Assembly: GCF_008705135.1 (NCBI RefSeq)
Contig: NZ_CP023694.1
Location: 6,553,001-6,617,000 of the forward strand
Direction: 5' to 3'
Source: Streptomyces coeruleorubidus
GTDB lineage: Bacteria > Actinomycetota > Actinomycetes > Streptomycetales > Streptomycetaceae
DNA length: 64,000 bases
A program made the position numbers and the translations under genes. Shown here piece after piece: positions 8,108-16,396 of the stretch. Every line of letters begins with the position of its first letter. Position 1 is the first letter of the stretch. A model generated the notes under the pieces. The model ran no database searches. It was not told the origin of the DNA and saw nothing but the letters and a program-made list of their open reading frames with translations.

Positions 8108-9511
8108 TCACCCGGACGGCCCGATGTCCTGACTCCGGGCGAGCCGGGCTCCCTTCAACGCCATGTGCAGGAGCAGCCGGTCCTCGCCGTCGTCCAGGTC
8201 CAGGCCGGTGAGCTTCTCGATCCGGGACAGGCGGTAGTACAGGGTCTGGCGGTGGATGCCCAGCTCGGCGGCGGCCCGGGCGGCCTGGCCGGCGCAGTCG
8301 AGGTAGACCTCGGCGGTACGGGCGAGCTCCTGGTGGACGGGGAAGAGCAGGGCGTGCACCGCCGGGTCGCGGGCCACCTCCGGCGGCAGCGCGGTGAGCA
8401 TCCGGAAGGGCCCGATCGACGCCCACTGGGCGACGGGACCCAGCCGGGGCTCGGCCGACGCGGCCCGCGCCGACGCCGACGCCTCCCACCAGGCGGTTCC
8501 CAGCTCGGCGAGGCCGGAGCGGGGCGTTGAGAGACCCGCGGCGGCGGACCCGGCCCCGGCGCCCGCCCCGCGCGAGGCGCCACCGGTCGCTCCGCGAGAG
8601 GTGGTGTCGGTGGGGCCGGGGGAGGTGAGGTCTGTCGGTCTACCTGATGTGCCGGTCGTTCCGCGTGAGGTGGTCGCTCCGTGCGAGCCCGGGCCGGTCG
8701 GCGCCCGCCCCGTGCCCTCGGCCGGACCGCTTCCCCCGGCCGCCCGCTCCAGCAGACGGGCTGCCGCCGTCGTCGCCGGAGTCAGTACGTCCGCCGAGCG
8801 CAGGCGGATCAGGACGGCCACGCACTGGGACGAAGCCCCCCACGGCAGGGTGCACAGGGCTGTCGCGCCCGGCATCGTGCGGACCGACGGGGCGTCGTCG
8901 GGGTCGGCCGTGGGCCAGGGGGCGACGCAGAGCACCGTGTGGAGGCCGTCGGCGCGGGGGCCGAGGGCGGTGCGGAGTTCCGCGATGGCCATGTCGCGCT
9001 GCCAGTCGCGGTCGGCGGTGAGGACGGCCCGCAGTTCGCGGCTGAGGTCGGCACCGTGCTGGGCCTCGTCCGCGAGCAGCGCGCCGATCCGGGTCGTGAC
9101 CTGCATGGCGGCGGACAGCTGGCGTCCGCTCGGGCCGGGATCGTCGTCGAGCAGCCAGACGTAGCCGTGGACCACGCCCCGGTGGCGGACGGGCAGGCAG
9201 ATCCGGCCCCGGTACACCCCGGCCTCCGGCGTCGGCGGGATACGGACCGGGCCGGTCGCACGCGTGATGCCGAAGCCCTCGAACCACGCCCGGACGGCCG
9301 CCGTCGAGCGGCGGGTGAGGATCGAGCGGGTGCGCACCGGGTCCAGGGCCGACGGATCGAGATCGCCCTCACTGTCGTACGCGCCGAAGGCGATCAGCTC
9401 GAAGTCCCGGTTCTCCAGCGTCGCGGGCGCCCCGAGCAGCTCGGAGATCTCGTCGACCAGCTCCTCGTAGTCACCCCTGTGTTCCGACGTCATCCGGGCA
9501 TTGTCCCGCAC
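8108..9511 (-). CDS. PucR-family transcriptional regulator, probably of proline catabolism
   Basis: About 467 residues from GTG at 9511; an ATG at 9493 is the alternative and has a poorer ribosome site. The C-terminus holds the PucR-type helix-turn-helix (ARAAAELGIHRQTLYYRLSR followed by IEKLTGLDLDD). The N-terminal half is an acidic sensory region. Between them, roughly residues 265-325, is a low-complexity linker of Gly, Thr, Ser and Arg with repeats such as TTSRGTTGTSG and TTSRGATGGASRG. The gene is divergent from proline dehydrogenase, and PucR-type activators of put genes are known in Streptomyces, so it probably controls the downstream pair (inference). Confidence 0.88.
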   Translation of the reverse strand: MRDNARMTSEHRGDYEELVDEISELLGAPATLENRDFELIAFGAYDSEGDLDPSALDPVRTRSILTRRSTAAVRAWFEGFGITRATGPVRIPPTPEAGVYRGRICLPVRHRGVVHGYVWLLDDDPGPSGRQLSAAMQVTTRIGALLADEAQHGADLSRELRAVLTADRDWQRDMAIAELRTALGPRADGLHTVLCVAPWPTADPDDAPSVRTMPGATALCTLPWGASSQCVAVLIRLRSADVLTPATTAAARLLERAAGGSGPAEGTGRAPTGPGSHGATTSRGTTGTSGRPTDLTSPGPTDTTSRGATGGASRGAGAGAGSAAAGLSTPRSGLAELGTAWWEASASARAASAEPRLGPVAQWASIGPFRMLTALPPEVARDPAVHALLFPVHQELARTAEVYLDCAGQAARAAAELGIHRQTLYYRLSRIEKLTGLDLDDGEDRLLLHMALKGARLARSQDIGPSG

Positions 9512-9560
9512 TCCAGGGGACCCTTCATACATCTGTCTGAGATCTGCGGCACGGATGCGT

Positions 9561-9586
9561 GACAGCTGTCGATGGCCGACAGTCGG
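9561..9586. promoter_or_regulatory. two short palindromes in the regulator/proline dehydrogenase intergenic region
   Basis: GACAGCTGTC at 9561-9570 is a perfect 10-bp palindrome. CCGAC-A-GTCGG at 9576-9586 is a perfect 5-1-5 palindrome. They sit side by side midway between the divergent starts, where a regulator would bind. No experimental motif is assigned. Confidence 0.35.
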
Positions 9587-9683
9587 AGGGATCCTTAGGT
9601 TTCACGGTGGTTCTCCGTGCCGTACCCGAAGCGTCATCCGCCCGGCGTCCGGCCATCCGTTGGTTGTGCTCTGGAGGTGCCCC

Positions 9684-10610
9684 GTGCTGGGTCCCGTGAT
9701 TCTCGCCGCGTCGCGCAGCGACCGGATGCGACGCCTGGTTTCGGCCGCCCCGGTGACCAAACAGGTCGTCGACCGATTCATCGCGGGCGAGGGCGTCGAC
9801 GACGTCGTGCCGGTCATCCGGGAGCTCACCGGGCAGGGCCTGGAGCTGACGATGGACGTCGTCGGCGAGGACATCACCAACCCCGCTCAGGCCGCCGCCG
9901 CACGGGACGCCTACCTGGAGCTGATCGACCGCCTGAAGCCGCTGGAGCTCGGCACCCGCGCCGAGATGTCGGTGAAGCTGTCGATGTTCGGGCAAGCGCT
10001 GGACGGCGGCCACGAACTGGCCCTCGCCAACGTCCGCCCGGTCGTCGAGGCCGCCGCCGAGATCGGCACGACGGTCACCCTGGACGCCGAGGACCACACC
10101 ACCCTCGACTCGATGTTCGCCATCCACGAGGAGCTGAGGAAGGACTTCCCGCAGACCGGCTGCGTCATCCAGGCGTACCTCTTCCGCACCGAGTCCGACG
10201 CCCGCCGCCTCGCCGCGAACGGCAGCCGGGTGCGCCTGGTCAAGGGCGCGTACAAGGAGCCGGGCTCGGTCGCGTATCTGGACAAACACGAGATCGATCG
10301 GGCATACGTTCGGATCCTCGGGACGTTGATGGAGGGGGAGGGGTACCCGATGATCGGGTCCCACGACCCGCGCCTGATCGCGATCGGCCAGGAGCTCGCC
10401 CACCGCGCCGGGCGAAAGCTCGACGAGTACGAGTTCCAGATGCTCTACGGCATCCGCACCGAGGAGCACCTGCGGCTGGCCGCCGAGGGCCATCGGATGC
10501 GCGTGTACACGGCGTACGGCACCGACTGGTACGGCTATTTCATGCGCCGACTCGCGGAGAAGCCGGCCAACCTGCGCTTCTTCGCCCGCTCGATGCTGAC
10601 AAAGGGCTGA
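9684..10610 (+). CDS. putB: proline dehydrogenase (monofunctional)
   Basis: 308 residues from GTG at 9684, placed by GGAGG 7 bases upstream. It oxidises L-proline to 1-pyrroline-5-carboxylate with FAD, passing electrons to the quinone pool. The TIM-barrel family features are present: LTMDVVGEDI near the N-terminus, AEMSVKLSMFG, TLDAEDHTTLD, RLVKGAYKEP, and the C-terminal YGTDWYGYFMRRLAEKPAN that holds substrate and FAD. It is a short single-domain enzyme, unlike bifunctional PutA. It is followed after 87 bp by the gene for the next pathway step, pruA, on the same strand. Confidence 0.96.
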   Translation: MLGPVILAASRSDRMRRLVSAAPVTKQVVDRFIAGEGVDDVVPVIRELTGQGLELTMDVVGEDITNPAQAAAARDAYLELIDRLKPLELGTRAEMSVKLSMFGQALDGGHELALANVRPVVEAAAEIGTTVTLDAEDHTTLDSMFAIHEELRKDFPQTGCVIQAYLFRTESDARRLAANGSRVRLVKGAYKEPGSVAYLDKHEIDRAYVRILGTLMEGEGYPMIGSHDPRLIAIGQELAHRAGRKLDEYEFQMLYGIRTEEHLRLAAEGHRMRVYTAYGTDWYGYFMRRLAEKPANLRFFARSMLTKG

Positions 10611-10670
10611 AGCCCGACCAGGGCTGAGGCTCACCGAGGACTGAGGCTCGTCAAGGGCTGAGACCGCATC
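10603..10670 (+). repeat. four tandem 17-bp repeats between putB and pruA
   Basis: Four head-to-tail 17-bp units begin at 10603, 10620, 10637 and 10654. The first reads AGGGCTGAAGCCCGACC and includes the putB stop codon; the second AGGGCTGAGGCTCACCG. Each unit retains AGGxCTGA, so a TGA recurs every 17 bp in shifting frames. The array fills most of the intercistronic gap and ends 27 bp before pruA. Confidence 0.85.
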
Positions 10671-10697
10671 ACCGCTCAGTAAGGAGTTACGGAAAAC

Positions 10698-12329
10698 ATG
10701 GACGCTGTGACCCAGGTCCCCACCCCCGTCAACGAGCCGGTGCACGGCTATGCCCCCGGCTCGCCCGAGCGGGCCCGGCTGGAGGCCAGGCTGAAGGAGC
10801 TGGCCGACAATCCCGTCGACCTGCCCTGCACCATCGGCGGCGAGAAGCGGATGGGCGGCGGTGAGGCCTTCGAGGTCGTCCAGCCGCACAACCACCGGGC
10901 CGTGCTCGGCACGTACCGCAACGCCACGCAGCACGACGCCCAGGACGCCATCGACGCGGCCCTGGCCGCCGCGCCCGCCTGGCGTGCGATGTCCTTCGAC
11001 GACCGCGCGGCGATCATCCTGCGCGCCGCCGAGTTGCTGTCCGGCCCCTGGCGCGAGACGCTCGCCGCCTCCACCATGCTCGGCCAGTCCAAGACCGCCC
11101 AGCAGGCCGAGATCGACACCCCCTGCGAGCTGATCGACTTCTGGCGGTTCAACGTCTCCTACGCCCGCAAGCTCCTGGCCGAGCAGCCGCCGGCCAACTC
11201 CCCGGGTGTGTGGAACCGTCTGGACCACCGCCCGCTGGAGGGCTTCGTCTACGCGATCACGCCCTTCAACTTCACCGCGATCGCGGGCAACCTGCCGACG
11301 GCCCCGGCCCTGATGGGCAACGTCGTCGTCTGGAAGCCGTCCCCGACGCAGACCCACGCCGCCGTGCTGCTCATGCAGCTCCTGGAGGAGGCGGGCCTGC
11401 CCAAGGGCGTCATCAACCTCGTCACCGGTGACGGCATCGAGGTCTCCAAGGTCGCCCTGGAGCACCGCGACCTCGCCGGCATCCACTTCACCGGCTCGAC
11501 CAGGACCTTCCAGTACCTGTGGAAGACGGTCGGCAACAACATCGAGAAGTACCGCACCTACCCGCGTCTGGTCGGCGAGACCGGCGGCAAGGACTTCCTC
11601 GTCGCCCACCCGTCGGCGGACCCGGCCATCCTGAAGACGGCGCTCACCCGCGGTGCCTTCGAGTACCAGGGCCAGAAGTGCAGCGCCACCTCCCGGGCGT
11701 ACGTCCCCGCCTCGATCTGGAACTCCGGCTTCAAGGAGGAGTGGGCCGCCGAGGTCGACGGCATCCAGATGGGCGACGTCACCGACCTGTCGAACTTCAT
11801 CGGCGCCGTCATCGACGAGCGTGCCTTCGCCAAGAACAAGGCCGCCATCGACCGGGCCAAGGAGGACCCCTCCTGCACGATCGTCGCGGGCGGCACCTAC
11901 GACGACTCCGAGGGCTGGTTCGTCCGCCCGACGGTCATCGAGTGCAGCGACCCGGAGAACGAGGTGTTCCGCACCGAGTACTTCGGCCCGGTCATCGCCG
12001 TGCACGTCTACGAGGACGACAAGTACGACGAGATGCTGACGCAGATGGAGTCCGTCTCCGACTACGCCCTGACCGGCTCGGTGATCGCGAACGACCGCGC
12101 GGCGGCGGCCTACACGGCCGACAAGCTCCGCTACGCGGCCGGCAACTTCTACATCAACGACAAGTCGACCGGCGCCGTCGTCGGCCAGCAGCCCTTCGGC
12201 GGCGGCCGTGCCTCCGGCACCAACGACAAGGCCGGCGCCCCGCAGAACCTGATGCGCTGGACCCTGACCCGCGCCATCAAGGAGACGCTGGTCCCGCCGA
12301 CCGACTACACCTACCCGCACATGGGCTGA
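10698..12329 (+). CDS. pruA: L-glutamate gamma-semialdehyde (1-pyrroline-5-carboxylate) dehydrogenase
   Basis: 543 residues, the length of the stand-alone P5C dehydrogenase family. It oxidises glutamate semialdehyde to glutamate with NAD+, completing proline degradation. Catalytic Cys328 lies in EYQGQKCSATSRAY and the general base Glu294 in GETGGKD. The Rossmann segment AITPFNFTAIAGNLP and the C-terminal QQPFGGGRASGTNDKAG are typical. The ribosome site AAGGAG is 10 bases before the ATG. Cotranscription with putB is likely. A strong hairpin follows the stop. Confidence 0.97.
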   Translation: MDAVTQVPTPVNEPVHGYAPGSPERARLEARLKELADNPVDLPCTIGGEKRMGGGEAFEVVQPHNHRAVLGTYRNATQHDAQDAIDAALAAAPAWRAMSFDDRAAIILRAAELLSGPWRETLAASTMLGQSKTAQQAEIDTPCELIDFWRFNVSYARKLLAEQPPANSPGVWNRLDHRPLEGFVYAITPFNFTAIAGNLPTAPALMGNVVVWKPSPTQTHAAVLLMQLLEEAGLPKGVINLVTGDGIEVSKVALEHRDLAGIHFTGSTRTFQYLWKTVGNNIEKYRTYPRLVGETGGKDFLVAHPSADPAILKTALTRGAFEYQGQKCSATSRAYVPASIWNSGFKEEWAAEVDGIQMGDVTDLSNFIGAVIDERAFAKNKAAIDRAKEDPSCTIVAGGTYDDSEGWFVRPTVIECSDPENEVFRTEYFGPVIAVHVYEDDKYDEMLTQMESVSDYALTGSVIANDRAAAAYTADKLRYAAGNFYINDKSTGAVVGQQPFGGGRASGTNDKAGAPQNLMRWTLTRAIKETLVPPTDYTYPHMG

Positions 12330-12340
12330 GCCCCGCGGCA

Positions 12341-12378
12341 CCGACGGGCCGGGTCACGGAAATGACCTGGCCCGTCGG
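12341..12378 (+). terminator. hairpin terminator after pruA
   Basis: A 16-bp stem (one G-U pair) pairs 12341-12356 with 12363-12378 around loop CGGAAA, 11 bp beyond the pruA stop. No U-tract follows, as is common in Streptomyces. It separates pruA from the acetyltransferase gene. Confidence 0.75.
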
Positions 12379-12403
12379 CATGTCCGCGGGGAAGACTGGG
12401 CCG

Positions 12404-12946
12404 ATGACCACCCGCGCGCGCACCGCCCACACCGCCGACCTCACGCCCGCCGACCTCGACGCCGTGCGGGCCCTGCTGGACGCCGCCTTCGACGGCGACT
12501 TCGGCGACGAGGACTGGGACCACGGCCTCGGAGGCATGCACGCCCTCGTGCACGACGGCTCCGGGCTCGCCGCGCACGGGGCGGTCGTGATGCGCCGGGT
12601 GCGGCACCGCGGCCGGTGGCTGCGCGCCGGGTACGTCGAGAACGTCGCCGTACGCGCCGACGCCCGCCGCACCGGCCTCGGCGGGCAGGTCATGGCGGAG
12701 CTGGAGCGCGTCATCGACCGCGCCTACGACTTCGGCGCCCTCTCCGCCAGCGACGACGGCGCCCGGCTCTACACCTCCCGCGGCTGGCGGCTGTGGCGCG
12801 GCCAGGTGCACGCCCTCAGCCCGCGGGACGGCGTCGTCCGCCTGCCGGAGGAAGAGGACAGCACCTACGTCCGGCCCGCCCTCGCCGACCCGCTCGACCC
12901 CGCGCACGAGCTGCTCTTCGACTGGCGCGACGGAGACGTGCTCTAG
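12404..12946 (+). CDS. GNAT acetyltransferase resembling aminoglycoside 2'-N-acetyltransferase, AAC(2')-I type
   Basis: 180 residues. The sequence follows the AAC(2')-I family along its whole length: GDFGDEDWDHGLGGMHALVH, GYVENVAVRADARRTGLGGQ (the acetyl-CoA binding loop), FGALSASDDGARLYTSRGW, and the C-terminal LLFDWRDGDVL. From memory, the mycobacterial enzymes share WxHxLGGMHAL, GYVEGVAVRADWRG, LYxSRGWxxW and DWRxGDVW. Family members acetylate the 2'-amino group of aminoglycosides, and the mycobacterial ones are chromosomal genes with possible housekeeping roles. No aminoglycoside genes are near. The start ATG sits close to a possible -10 (AAGACT), so the mRNA may be nearly leaderless. Confidence 0.85.
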   Translation: MTTRARTAHTADLTPADLDAVRALLDAAFDGDFGDEDWDHGLGGMHALVHDGSGLAAHGAVVMRRVRHRGRWLRAGYVENVAVRADARRTGLGGQVMAELERVIDRAYDFGALSASDDGARLYTSRGWRLWRGQVHALSPRDGVVRLPEEEDSTYVRPALADPLDPAHELLFDWRDGDVL

Positions 12947-13017
12947 GGATCACCGCAGGTCAGCGCGGTGTGATGTAGTCCACCGTCTCAGATAGTAGGA
13001 AGTCCGAGTAATTGTGG

Positions 13018-13065
13018 AGACAGACGCTCCGGCCTCCCTTAGTTTTGTAGGAGCCGAACGTCTCG
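13018..13065 (+). other. possible structured RNA element upstream of a small basic protein
   Basis: The arms GAGAC (13018-13022) and GTCTC (13061-13065) pair. Inside them CGGCCTCC pairs with GGAGCCG with one bulged C, around a 12-base loop rich in U. The interval 12947-13194 has no gene and is less GC-rich than its surroundings, so this may be the folded 5' untranslated region of the next gene. The fold was judged by eye only. Confidence 0.35.
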
Positions 13066-13194
13066 CTCGACCAAGCGAATGGCGGTCGTGAGCCGGGCCC
13101 CGTGCAGGCAACCCCTGCGGCACCGCTCCCCGCCCCATCCGGCGTCTCGTAACCCTCCCTGTGCACTCCGTGCTGTCGAAGGAGTCGATTTCCC

Positions 13195-13326
13195 ATGGCC
13201 GAGACGACCGTCCGCCGCCGAGTCCGTCACGTTTCCCGTACCACCGAGTCCGAACGGAAGAACGCCGCCGCCGCGCTCCAGCGCGCCCTCGACCGCAGGG
13301 ACAACGGCGGATCCACCGGCCACTGA
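13195..13326 (+). CDS. small basic protein, 43 residues, unknown function
   Basis: From ATG at 13195 the peptide reads MAETTVRRRVRHVSRTTESE, continues with a helix-prone stretch (RKNAAAALQRALDRRD) and ends GGSTGH. A GGAG ribosome site (13180-13183) lies 11 bases upstream. Third-position G/C bias is high throughout. Eleven of 43 residues are Arg or Lys, suggesting nucleic-acid or ribosome contact, but no family was recognised. It stands alone between the AAC(2')-like gene and the convergent phosphatase. Confidence 0.65.
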   Translation: MAETTVRRRVRHVSRTTESERKNAAAALQRALDRRDNGGSTGH

Positions 13327-13372
13327 GCCGCACCAGGACCGGGAGCCGCCCGACGAGGCGCGGTGCGGGGCC

Positions 13373-14941
13373 TCACGCCCCGCGCCGCACCTCGAAATGG
13401 TCGATCCGCTCACCGCTCGACGCCAGCGCCGACACCTTCAGCCTCGGCGCGGCGCCGCTCACGGCCTCCACCGAGAGGAACGAGAACCCTCGGTAGCGCA
13501 CCCGCGACCACTGCGCCGACTCCGCCTTGGTGTCCCGGGACTTCGTCCACCGGAACGTGCCGACCGGCTCGTGGTCGGCGGTGTTCCCCTCGTAGTTCTC
13601 CTTCACACCGTCGGGGAAGCCGTACAGCTCCTTGCCGCCACCGCCGGCCGTGACGTACACGATCCCGTCCCGCCGCGGGTCCGTCGTCCCGCCGACCGGA
13701 ACCGGCCGGCCCACCTCGCCGTTGCGGATGGCGTCGGTGCGCTCGTAGACGTGGTTGTGCCCGTTGATCACCAGGTCCACCTGGTGCTTGGCGAACAGCG
13801 GCAGCCACTCGGCGCGCACCCCGCCGTCGGAGGCGTGCGTGGACGTCGAGTACGCGCAGTGGTGGAAGAAGACGACGATGAAGTCCACGTCCTTCGAGGA
13901 CCTCAACTCGCCGAGCTTGCTGTCCAGCCACTTCGTCTGCCGCCCCTCCGTGTAGCCGAAGTTGGCGGGGATCTCGTACGACACGTCGTTCGCGTCCAGC
14001 GCGACCACGCCGACGTTGCCGTACGTGAAGGCGTACACCCCCGGTGCCGTCCGCGCGTCGAAGCCGCTGTCCGGCAGGGAGAAACGGGCGAGTTGGCCGC
14101 CGTAGCCGTCCGGCGAGTACCAGGCCTCCATGTCGTGGTTGCCGGTCGTCACCATCCACGGCACCGACCTGGCCACCGGCTCGGTCTGCTTCAGGAACCG
14201 GTCCCACTGGCTCGCGTCGAAGACGTCCGACTCCTTGCCCTTGCCGGTCGGGTCGGCGTAGCAGATGTCGCCGGCGTGGAGGTGGAACGCCGGGCCGCGG
14301 CGCAGCAGCAGACGGTCGTTGAGGGCCGCCTCCTCGCCGACGCCCTGGTCGCCGAACGCGGTGAACACGAACCGCTCGGGCGGACTCGCGGGCGCCGTGC
14401 GGAACGAGGTGATGGTCGGCCGGTGCCGCGGGGACGCCGGATCGAAGCCGTCGTGGCCGACGCCGTAGTAGTAGGTCGTGTCCGGGCGCAGGCCGTCCAG
14501 GGCCGCGTGCAGGTAGTACTGGTCGACCGCCGCCCGTACGCCCTTCAGCTCCGGGGTGTGCAGGTCGCGCAGCTCCGCCTCGACCTTGCGGCCGAGGTCG
14601 TCGGGGCGCAGGCCCACCCGGACGTACGGCCTGCGCACCGCCAGCGGCACCTGCCAGGAGATCCGCATCTGCGTCTTCGGGTCGGCGCCGAAGGCGAGGT
14701 GGCGGCCGAAGGGAGTGATGTGGGAGCCCGGCGCCTTCGACGTGCTCGGCGACGGGCTCCCGGTCGCCGTACCGCTCGTCGGCCCGGAGCCGGAACAGCC
14801 GGTCAGCAGACCGCCCGCGACCGCGCCCGCCGTCACCAGCGTGCGGCGCCGCGACAGCCGCGTGCGCAGGTACTCGTGCTGTTCCGCCATGCTCATCCGG
14901 CGGGCGAGCTCGGGCGGGATGCCGAAGTGGGGGATCTCCAT
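13373..14941 (-). CDS. exported metallophosphoesterase, purple acid phosphatase type
   Basis: 522 residues. The N-terminus carries a twin-arginine motif (LSRRRTLV) before a hydrophobic stretch ending in LLTGC, so the protein is probably a Tat-exported lipoprotein. A fibronectin-like N-terminal domain (about 80-185) precedes the metal-binding domain. The metal motifs run in order: AFGDQG, HAGDICYAD, TTGNHD, FFHHCAYS and NGHNHVYER, which bind the two-metal centre of purple acid phosphatases. It would release phosphate from organic esters outside the membrane. No Pho box was identified upstream. Confidence 0.92.
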   Translation of the reverse strand: MEIPHFGIPPELARRMSMAEQHEYLRTRLSRRRTLVTAGAVAGGLLTGCSGSGPTSGTATGSPSPSTSKAPGSHITPFGRHLAFGADPKTQMRISWQVPLAVRRPYVRVGLRPDDLGRKVEAELRDLHTPELKGVRAAVDQYYLHAALDGLRPDTTYYYGVGHDGFDPASPRHRPTITSFRTAPASPPERFVFTAFGDQGVGEEAALNDRLLLRRGPAFHLHAGDICYADPTGKGKESDVFDASQWDRFLKQTEPVARSVPWMVTTGNHDMEAWYSPDGYGGQLARFSLPDSGFDARTAPGVYAFTYGNVGVVALDANDVSYEIPANFGYTEGRQTKWLDSKLGELRSSKDVDFIVVFFHHCAYSTSTHASDGGVRAEWLPLFAKHQVDLVINGHNHVYERTDAIRNGEVGRPVPVGGTTDPRRDGIVYVTAGGGGKELYGFPDGVKENYEGNTADHEPVGTFRWTKSRDTKAESAQWSRVRYRGFSFLSVEAVSGAAPRLKVSALASSGERIDHFEVRRGA

Positions 14942-15111
14942 GTCGGATCAACTTCCCAGCGAACGCCAACATCCGCCCCACATACGGGTGAACGGAAACC
15001 GTCGGCCGAGTGCGTTCCGCCGGGCGGGGTGCCGTGCCGCCTGCCCTGCCATCCCTGTCCGCATGACGGACAGCCTGTGTCATCCCCTGGGACGAGGAGT
15101 AGGGTGCCCGC

Positions 15112-16155
15112 ATGTCTCGCAGCATCAATCTCGCAGTGATTCCCGGTGACGGCATCGGCCAGGAAGTCGTGGCCGAAGGCCTGAAGGTCCTCTCCGCCGT
15201 CCTTCCGCAGGATGTGAAGCTGGAGACCAAGGAGTACGACTTCGGCGCCAAGCGTTACCACGCCACCGGTGAGACCCTCACCGACGCCGACCTCGACGCC
15301 CTGAAGAAGCACGACGCCATCCTGCTCGGCGCGATCGGCGACCCGGGCGTGCCGTCCGGCGTCCTGGAGCGCGGCTTCCTGCTGAAGCTCCGCTTCGCCT
15401 TCGACCACCACGTCAACCTGCGTCCCTCGAAGCTGCTGCCGGGTGTCGCCACCCCGCTGGCCGGCGAGCCGCAGATCGACTTCGTCGTGGTCCGCGAGGG
15501 CACCGAGGGCCCGTACACCGGCAACGGCGGCACGATCCGCAAGGGCACCGAGCACGAGGTCGCCACCGAGGTGTCAGTGAACACGGCCTTCGGTGTCGAG
15601 CGCGTGGTCCGCGACGCCTTCGCGCGTGCCCAGGCCCGCCCGCGCAAGAAGCTGGCGCTGATCCACAAGAACAACGTGCTGACCTTCGCGGGCCACCTGT
15701 GGACCAACATCTTCAACAAGGTGGCCGAGGAGTTCCCCGAGGTCACCACCGAGTACATGCACGTCGACGCGGCCACGATCTACCTGGTCACCCAGCCCGA
15801 GCGCTTCGACGTGATCGTCACCGACAACCTCTTCGGCGACATCATCACCGACCTCGCCGCGGCCGTCTCCGGCGGCATCGGCGTGGCGGCCTCCGGCAAC
15901 ATCAACCCGTCCGGAGAGTTCCCCTCGATGTTCGAGCCCGTGCACGGCTCGGCCCCGGACATCGCCGGCCAGGGCAAGGCCGACCCGACCGCCACCGTGC
16001 TGTCCGTCGCCCTGCTCCTGCGCCACCTCGGCTACGAGGCCGAGGCCGCCCGGATCGACGAGGCGGTCTCCGCCGACCTGTCGGAGCGCACCGGCAAGCC
16101 CGCCCGCTCCACCTCGGAGATCGGCGACGCGCTCGCCGTACGAGTAGCCGGCTGA
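15112..16155 (+). CDS. leuB: 3-isopropylmalate dehydrogenase
   Basis: 347 residues. It oxidises and decarboxylates 3-isopropylmalate to 2-oxoisocaproate with NAD+, the third committed step of leucine synthesis. The N-terminus INLAVIPGDGIGQEVV, the substrate loop LLKLRFAFDHHVNLRP, catalytic Lys/Tyr regions and the metal-binding DNLFGDIITDLAA are intact. The end, EPVHGSAPDIAGQGKADPTA, is the family's NAD-binding segment. GAGGAG precedes the ATG by about 13 bases. In this genome leuB lies apart from leuCD (57-59 kb) but close to ilvE. Confidence 0.97.
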   Translation: MSRSINLAVIPGDGIGQEVVAEGLKVLSAVLPQDVKLETKEYDFGAKRYHATGETLTDADLDALKKHDAILLGAIGDPGVPSGVLERGFLLKLRFAFDHHVNLRPSKLLPGVATPLAGEPQIDFVVVREGTEGPYTGNGGTIRKGTEHEVATEVSVNTAFGVERVVRDAFARAQARPRKKLALIHKNNVLTFAGHLWTNIFNKVAEEFPEVTTEYMHVDAATIYLVTQPERFDVIVTDNLFGDIITDLAAAVSGGIGVAASGNINPSGEFPSMFEPVHGSAPDIAGQGKADPTATVLSVALLLRHLGYEAEAARIDEAVSADLSERTGKPARSTSEIGDALAVRVAG

Positions 16156-16172
16156 CCCGCCCTGCTTCACCC

Positions 16173-16205
16173 AAGCCGCCGGGTCGCATCCGCACCCGGC
16201 GGCTT
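16173..16205 (+). terminator. terminator hairpin after leuB
   Basis: Perfect arms GCCGCCGGGT (16175-16184) and ACCCGGCGGC (16194-16203) are flanked by AA and TT, 18 bp beyond the leuB stop. It makes leuB and ilvE separate transcription units, leaving about 190 bp of ilvE upstream sequence. Confidence 0.8.
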
Positions 16206-16396
16206 CCGCATGTTCCCGCCGGGTGTCACCATCGACCACCGGGCCGCATTCACCCCGTTCCGTCCTCCGTCGCCCCCGGGCGATAATCGAACGCGAGGCC
16301 GCGGAACGAGGGAATGCTCGGACGTCCTAGCACTGGTCACCATCAGAGCTGTACCGAGCGCGGCCCGTCACTACAACCGGTGAAGGACTTCATCCC

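Noticed and set aside
16316..16396. Possible leader peptide before ilvE (ATG at about 16313)
   Set aside because: The frame lacks clustered Leu, Ile or Val codons and no terminator hairpin with a U-tract follows.
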